Shown: positions 7,334-10,935 of the stretch, piece after piece
How positions within the stretch are numbered: the stretch's first letter is position 1
Layout of the letters: every line of letters starts with the position of its first letter
Origin: Clostridia bacterium
Lineage (GTDB): Bacteria > Bacillota > Clostridia > Christensenellales > UBA1242
DNA: 10,935 nt
NCBI GenBank assembly: GCA_017618475.1
Contig: JAFZUF010000061.1
Coordinates: 1-10,935, forward strand
Reading direction: 5' to 3'
Made by a program: the position numbers and the translations under genes
The notes under the pieces: generated by a model
What the model was told of the DNA's origin: nothing
Database searches by the model: none
What the model saw: only the letters and a program-made list of their open reading frames with translations

Positions 7334-9382
7334 ATGAGTGATTTACCAAAACAATCGATACGTATTACGGATTTGACACGTATCGATACACCAACAAAAA
7401 TTGATAATAAACAAGAGTTGTTGATTCCTGCGGCTTGTAACCAAGCTGAAAAGGACACTTTTGCTATGCCTTTGAATGCCTTGGTTACATGGTTATTGCA
7501 GAAACATGCAGCCGATAGGGATTTGAGTAATTTAAGCGCTATCGGGCAAGCGATTATCGATGCAAAACAAGATTATTTTAACCATGTGGCACAAAATACC
7601 GACTTAAATACATTTACAACGGATGGTATTTGGAAGGTTACATTAACAGGTGGTTTTGAATGTCATGCACCTGGTTCTGGCGTTGGTTATTATGTTGTTG
7701 CGGTTGATACTGATGATAATGGTTTAATTGAACAGCAAGCGCGTAACTTAAACGCTTCGTCCGGCGATATTTATCATCGTCAACGAATCAATGGTACTTG
7801 GACTGGTTGGGGTTTAATAACCCAGGATATGGGTTCGCCAACCTTTGCTGAAGCACCACATGTTGTAACACCTGGTTTGGATGATGACCAGCTTGCAACC
7901 ATTGGTCAATTGAATGCTAAGTTTAGCGATATATTCCAAACCGAATGGCATATCACGGAAGGTTTAATTGTTTCGGGGATACCTGATTACACTGGTGGAG
8001 TATTAACATTACCTCGCGGCACAGTTTATTATACCAATGATTCAGTTAAAGTAACATTGAGCGCCGACAGTACGGAAAATATTGCAACCAATGTAATTAA
8101 ATATGTGTTTGCTGATGGTGCCGGTGATATTGTTATATGGGACAGATTTGAAAAGGTTGTGGCTTTTCCGTTGGTAATGATACCAAACACCTTATATTAC
8201 AATGTTTATACCGACCAATATGCGGATGGTAATGGTTATTATAGTTTGTGTCCTGTTGGTATTGTGGACAATGGTGTATTTACACAATCCAACACAATTC
8301 AATTCTTAAACATTGATAACTTGAAAGCAACCCTGGATGCGCTTAACGTAACATCCAAAGTTGATATTGAAATTGGTACTGAATTACAAAATTCGCGAGT
8401 TTCATCGGACACGCAATATGAACGCGAAGTTTCTGCAGGCCATTACGTTAGTGATGGTGATGGTGGTTTTGACCTTGATTATGGTGCCGGATTAAATGTT
8501 CAGTCTCATGAAGAAGATGAAAATATTGAAGGACAATATAATAAAAATGTCGAAGCAACCTTATATGCCGATGATAGCGGTACCAGAACGGAAATCAATT
8601 TAACACCATCTGGTGGCGCTACATTAAAATCACCTGATACAAATAATGTAGCCGAAAAAATTGCTACAGCAAAAGATATTCGTGAACTGGAAACAAAAAG
8701 TTTGACGTTTATTGGGTATGTGGCAACAAGCGCACCAAGTTCATCTACCTATGGTTTGAACGAAGGTAATTTGTGGATAAATGCGAATGCAATGCCAACA
8801 AGTTTTCCTGTGGCTGCAGCAGATATTAAAAAATGGAACGGTTCATCATGGGTTAATTATGGCCAAACTTATACCGTAAAAGATTTCGACTTCTTCCGGA
8901 ATATAAATGATGGTGAAGGTTATTACTGGTTTGGTGGTCAATGGGTTGTTATGTCAACCGATATGTCCACGGATTATTTTGCATTAAACCAAACAACCGG
9001 TAAATGGGAGATAAAGTCCGGTGTGAATCTTCCTGGTGCACCAACGGCCAGTAGTGATGCCACAACAAATGCCGGTTTGGTTCGCAAGGGTCAAATGGAC
9101 ACAGCTTTGGCTGCAAAAGCCACGGATGCTGATGTATTACATAAAACTGGTGCCGAAACAGCCAGTGGTGCGAAAACATTTAGTGGTGGGTTAACATCCA
9201 CAGGTTCCACAACTGCTTCCGGAACAGCTTTTGATTTACATACAACGGACAATAAAGCCGGTGTTTCTGCAGACCAAGGTGCTGTTGTTGGTCGGTTAAA
9301 TGTTACAGCTGATACCATCGTAATTGGTTCATCCACATCCGGTACCGACACCATTATTAACCTTGGTGTTTCGTATACTTAA
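7334..9382 (+). CDS. Tail fibre 2 with pyocin-knob-like domain, 682 aa
   Basis: The N-terminal 70 residues match the layout of fibre 1 and end in Asp-Leu-Ser-Asn-Leu-Ser (63-68). Residues about 88-160 read Asp-Leu-Asn-Thr-Phe-Thr-Thr-Asp-Gly at the start and Gly-Thr-Trp-Thr-Gly-Trp at the end. That is the signature of pyocin-knob domains, which bind surface sugars or act as fibre joints. Residues 190-440 are repetitive beta-rich shaft. Around 501 and 528-542 are Trp-Asn-Gly-x-x-Trp and a WFGGQW segment. The end (603-682) has His-Lys-Thr-Gly-Ala-Glu-Thr and Lys-Thr-Phe-Ser, typical of enterobacterial-type long fibres. There is no recognised receptor-binding tip, so the tip may be a separate protein. 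AGAGG precedes the ATG. The chaperone-like gene after it supports a fibre identity. Confidence 0.75.
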   Translation: MSDLPKQSIRITDLTRIDTPTKIDNKQELLIPAACNQAEKDTFAMPLNALVTWLLQKHAADRDLSNLSAIGQAIIDAKQDYFNHVAQNTDLNTFTTDGIWKVTLTGGFECHAPGSGVGYYVVAVDTDDNGLIEQQARNLNASSGDIYHRQRINGTWTGWGLITQDMGSPTFAEAPHVVTPGLDDDQLATIGQLNAKFSDIFQTEWHITEGLIVSGIPDYTGGVLTLPRGTVYYTNDSVKVTLSADSTENIATNVIKYVFADGAGDIVIWDRFEKVVAFPLVMIPNTLYYNVYTDQYADGNGYYSLCPVGIVDNGVFTQSNTIQFLNIDNLKATLDALNVTSKVDIEIGTELQNSRVSSDTQYEREVSAGHYVSDGDGGFDLDYGAGLNVQSHEEDENIEGQYNKNVEATLYADDSGTRTEINLTPSGGATLKSPDTNNVAEKIATAKDIRELETKSLTFIGYVATSAPSSSTYGLNEGNLWINANAMPTSFPVAAADIKKWNGSSWVNYGQTYTVKDFDFFRNINDGEGYYWFGGQWVVMSTDMSTDYFALNQTTGKWEIKSGVNLPGAPTASSDATTNAGLVRKGQMDTALAAKATDADVLHKTGAETASGAKTFSGGLTSTGSTTASGTAFDLHTTDNKAGVSADQGAVVGRLNVTADTIVIGSSTSGTDTIINLGVSYT

Positions 9383-9402
9383 CGAATCGCTAACCTAAGT
9401 GT

Positions 9403-9420
9403 GTATATTATAATATAAGG
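9403..9420 (+). promoter_or_regulatory. Palindromic GTATATTATAATATAAGG element before the chaperone gene
   Basis: Bases 9404-9417 form a perfect 14-bp palindrome that includes TATAAT (9409-9414). It lies in the 45-base gap between fibre 2 and the Tfa-like gene. It may be a -10 or phage late promoter, or an operator. No -35 box is seen. It shares its first twelve bases, with one mismatch, with the element at 7308. Confidence 0.3.
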
Positions 9421-9427
9421 AGTTCAC

Positions 9428-9958
9428 ATGACAGAAACACCAAAAGCATACATGTGGAATGATACCACATTTAATTTCGAAGCTGAAGTTGATAGACAGC
9501 GCGACCCATTGGAATCCGAAAGGGTTGGGCATGATGTTTGGTTAATGCCTGGTAATTCAACATTAACACCACCACCAGAAGAAAAAGAAGGTTTCGACCG
9601 CCATTGGAACAAGGATAACGAGGAATGGGAATATGTCGAAAAGAAAAAAGACCCCGAACCCGAACCTTATGTACCAACCGAATTGGACGAAGCTCGCAAC
9701 AAAATGTGGGAATATGGTCAAAAGTTAGCCGACACCGATTATATCGACAACAAAATGGTGGAAGCTATTGTTGCTGAAGATACCGAAGAATTGGAGGTTT
9801 TGAAAGTTAAATATGCAACCGAATTGGAACAACGCAAAGAATGGCGCATCGAAAAGAAACGCTGGATGAATCGCGTTGCTGAACTCGAAGCTGAAGAATT
9901 GGCTAAAAACACAGCCGAAGTAAATGGTATCGCTGATGGAAGCGATGGCCAAGCTTAA
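9428..9958 (+). CDS. Tfa-like tail fibre assembly chaperone, 176 aa
   Basis: AAGGAG lies seven bases before the ATG. The N-terminal 67 residues follow the Tfa pattern: an aromatic start, Leu-Met-Pro-Gly-Asn-Ser-Thr-x-Thr-x-Pro-Pro-Pro-Glu, then Lys-Glu-Gly-Phe and two Trp residues around an Asn-rich turn. Tfa-type proteins help fold or cap fibre tips and are usually encoded just after the fibre, as here. A Pro/Glu linker (about 68-85) leads to a long Glu/Lys-rich helix (86-163) with heptad-like Leu/Ala spacing, probably a coiled coil. That C-terminal half is unlike the usual Tfa tail. The gene could also encode a decoration protein; its position argues for a chaperone of fibre 2 or of the tips beyond the terminator. 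Confidence 0.6.
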   Translation: MTETPKAYMWNDTTFNFEAEVDRQRDPLESERVGHDVWLMPGNSTLTPPPEEKEGFDRHWNKDNEEWEYVEKKKDPEPEPYVPTELDEARNKMWEYGQKLADTDYIDNKMVEAIVAEDTEELEVLKVKYATELEQRKEWRIEKKRWMNRVAELEAEELAKNTAEVNGIADGSDGQA

Positions 9959-9979
9959 CCGCCAACAAAGGAGACTTAC

Positions 9980-10171
9980 ATGGCAAAAACAAAAATGAGT
10001 AAACAACAAATTCTGGACAATTTAATCAAGACTTGTGATTATTTAATTGTCCCGGTAGCAGGTGTTGCCGCTATATGGGGATATGACATTTCCATCTATT
10101 GCGCAGCCGGTTTCGGTGCTTTAGCATCGGTGTTATCGTTTGTAAAACTGTTACCGAGTATGCAGAAATAA
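9980..10171 (+). CDS. Small two-helix holin candidate, 63 aa
   Basis: AAAGGAG precedes the ATG. The basic N-terminus (residues 1-18) is followed by two hydrophobic segments: about 21-33 (LIVPVAGVAAIW) and 39-58. They are separated by a short Gly-Tyr-Asp-Ile-Ser turn, and the C-terminus is basic. This is the layout of class II holins, which form membrane lesions that release the endolysin. It sits at the end of the late operon just before a terminator, a common place for lysis genes. No endolysin gene is in the window. The alternative is an unrelated small membrane protein. Confidence 0.55.
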   Translation: MAKTKMSKQQILDNLIKTCDYLIVPVAGVAAIWGYDISIYCAAGFGALASVLSFVKLLPSMQK

Positions 10172-10198
10172 TGTGGGTTTGATGTCTTTTCCTACATT
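10170..10198 (+). repeat. Inverted repeat (8-bp stem) directly ahead of the terminator
   Basis: AATGTGGG (10170-10177) pairs with CCTACATT (10191-10198), with one G-T wobble and a 13-base loop. The left arm overlaps the holin stop codon. With the next hairpin it forms a tandem stem pair at the end of the operon. Confidence 0.4.
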
Positions 10199-10229
10199 GG
10201 GCGCGCTATAATGGCGCGCTTTCTTTTTG
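10199..10229 (+). terminator. Rho-independent terminator of the late operon
   Basis: GCGCGC (10201-10206) and GCGCGC (10214-10219) form a perfect GC stem, extended outward by two G-T pairs, with the loop TATAATG. It is followed by a T-rich tract (10220-10228, TTTCTTTTT). It lies 30 bases after the holin stop and fits the end of the tail/lysis operon. On the opposite strand no T tract follows, so it acts in one direction. Confidence 0.75.
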
Positions 10230-10603
10230 CACTGTATTTTATACCAACGTTTAATTTGCCTTATTGTCCTTATGAATGGAAATTAACACACGTTGGATTC
10301 AATGCTGATAGAAACCGCTGGTATAGACGGTGGTCGGATTCCTTTATACAACAAGGTGGACAAGGTACTAACAGTTATGCTCAATTTCCTTGGACTATGG
10401 CTGATGCAAATTATGCTGCATCCATAATAAATGTGGATAGTGATACTGGAACGCAGGGTGTTGGATTGGTTTCAAGAAGTTCCACAGGTTTTTATTTACA
10501 ACGTTATACTGGTGGGACATATAATGTGGTATGGCTTGCTTCTGGAAAGGGTGCGGAATCACAAAGTCCGTGGGCTGCAATGAATATAATTAAATATATT
10601 TAA
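10211..10603 (+). CDS. Orphan tail-fibre tip module, possibly a silent cassette, 130 aa if ATG at 10211 is used
   Basis: The frame is open from 10172 to 10603, but the only early ATG (10211) lies in the loop and 3' arm of the terminator hairpin and has no ribosome site. From residue 37 the sequence matches the style of phage fibre C-terminal domains: Trp-Tyr-Arg-x-Trp-Ser-Asp-x-Phe-Ile-x-Gln-Gly-Gly, a Phe-x-x-x-Met-Ala-Asp-Ala-Asn-Tyr strand, Ser-Ser-Thr-Gly-Phe-Tyr, and Val-x-Trp-Leu-Ala-Ser-Gly-Lys. No shaft or N-terminal fibre part precedes it; the 36 leading residues look like read-through sequence. It ends in Ile-Ile-Lys-Tyr-Ile and converges with the minus-strand fibre. It may be an unexpressed alternative tip or the remnant of a replaced fibre. 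Confidence 0.5.
   Translation: MARFLFALYFIPTFNLPYCPYEWKLTHVGFNADRNRWYRRWSDSFIQQGGQGTNSYAQFPWTMADANYAASIINVDSDTGTQGVGLVSRSSTGFYLQRYTGGTYNVVWLASGKGAESQSPWAAMNIIKYI
10244..10296. repeat. Imperfect 14-bp inverted repeat at the start of the orphan tip
   Basis: CCAACGT-TTAATTT (10244-10257) is the reverse complement of AAATTAA (10280-10286) plus ACGTTGG (10290-10296), with a three-base bulge and a 22-base spacer. It lies between the terminator and the first recognisable tip codons, near 10319. It may be a hairpin, a protein binding site or chance. Confidence 0.35.
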
Positions 10604-10604
10604 T
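10589..10604. repeat. 16-bp perfect palindrome at convergent fibre stops
   Basis: ATTAAATATATTTAAT reads the same on both strands. Each strand decodes as Ile-Lys-Tyr-Ile-stop, so the two convergent fibre modules share the same last residues and overlap by 14 bases (10590-10603). Confidence 0.7.
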
Positions 10605-10935
10605 AAAAAATCTCGTCGCATATCTGGTTGGAAAAACTTTGTTATCCGTTCCACTGTATATGGATGAAGACCTGGATGCATCAAAATCAAAACCCCAAGA
10701 TGTATTTGCACTTGCGTTACCAGGGGCCGTATAATTTGCTGTTCCTGATTTTGTGGCAAAAGCTCCTGTTGGTGTATGGAATTTTGCGGACACAGTATTT
10801 GTTTGGTCGCCCGTCCAAAGAGAACCAATTATTTTTGGTAAAACACCTGCTTGTGGTGTATTTGCTTTGGATACACTGTTTATTGATAATACACCACAAA
10901 TGGCATAACCACCATTAAAACTTGGGATATTAAAC
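10590..10935 (-). CDS. C-terminal tip of a minus-strand tail fibre (truncated at window edge)
   Basis: The minus-strand frame is open from the right edge to a TAA at 10592-10590, giving at least 114 codons; an internal GTG is at 10793. It carries the classic fibre-tip pattern: Leu-Pro-x-Ile-x-Gly-Ser-Leu-Trp-Thr-Gly-Asp, then Gly-Ala-Phe, Gly-Phe-Asp-Phe-Asp-Ala-Ser-Arg-Ser-Ser-Ser-Ile-Tyr, Val-Phe-Pro-x-Arg-Tyr-Ala-x-Arg-Phe and the closing Ile-Lys-Tyr-Ile. The Asp-Ala-Ser-Arg-Ser-x-x-Ile-Tyr motif is widespread in fibres of phages and prophages of enterobacteria and relatives. Its shaft and N-terminus must lie to the right. It runs against the rest of the operon and needs its own promoter. 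Confidence 0.75.
   Translation of the reverse strand, partial: FNIPSFNGGYAICGVLSINSVSKANTPQAGVLPKIIGSLWTGDQTNTVSAKFHTPTGAFATKSGTANYTAPGNASANTSWGFDFDASRSSSIYSGTDNKVFPTRYATRFFIKYI

Noticed and set aside
9409..9414. TATAAT as a full sigma70 promoter
   Set aside because: No -35 box is present at 16-18 bases upstream, so only a general regulatory element is reported.
10559..10828. Second minus-strand frame of 89 codons at the right end
   Set aside because: It overlaps the fibre-tip frame in another phase and has no fibre motifs.
10628..10918. + strand frame of 96 codons at the right end
   Set aside because: It is antisense to the minus-strand fibre tip, whose fibre motifs are clear.

Overview
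The window is part of the late structural (tail) region of a tailed bacteriophage or prophage. The probable virion type is a contractile-tailed myovirus, inferred from a baseplate-J-like protein followed by a tail-protein-I-like protein and fibres. The DNA is AT-rich, genes are packed head to tail with ATGA or TAATG overlaps, and most have a clear AGGAG-type ribosome binding site. There are no RNA genes, CRISPR arrays or insertion sequences. The host cannot be fixed. Fibre tips, a pyocin-knob-like domain and a Tfa-like chaperone of these types are common in phages of Gram-negative bacteria.

Layout, left to right on the + strand. Positions 1-1098 hold the end of a probable tape-measure-type protein with a long Gly/Ala hydrophobic segment. 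Positions 1098-2613 hold three unrecognised small proteins, presumably tail tip or baseplate hub parts. Positions 2610-4637 hold the baseplate wedge block: a possible gp25/W-like protein, a 55-residue mini-protein, a J-like protein with a carbohydrate-binding-like insert, and an I-like protein. Positions 4640-5497 hold fibre 1. Positions 5498-6712 hold a glycine-rich adhesin with two carbohydrate-binding-like repeats. Positions 6709-7305 hold a second, paralogous I-like protein, and 7334-9382 hold fibre 2, which has a pyocin-knob-like domain. A Tfa-like fibre chaperone (9428-9958) and a two-helix holin candidate (9980-10171) finish the operon, and a hairpin terminator lies at 10199-10229.

Beyond the terminator the architecture changes. 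A + strand orphan fibre-tip module (10211-10603), with no shaft of its own and an ATG inside the terminator loop, converges on the minus-strand C-terminus of another fibre gene that runs in from the right edge (10935-10590). Both reading frames end in Ile-Lys-Tyr-Ile-stop, encoded by the two halves of one 16-bp perfect palindrome. This resembles the alternative-tip arrangement of invertible fibre cassettes such as the Mu G segment. It is the most interesting lead, but no recombinase or crossover site is visible in the window.

Working model (inference): the wedge block closes the baseplate. Two different I-like adaptors each anchor a different fibre, the adhesin and chaperone complete the receptor-binding apparatus, and the region after the terminator stores or displays exchangeable receptor-binding tips.
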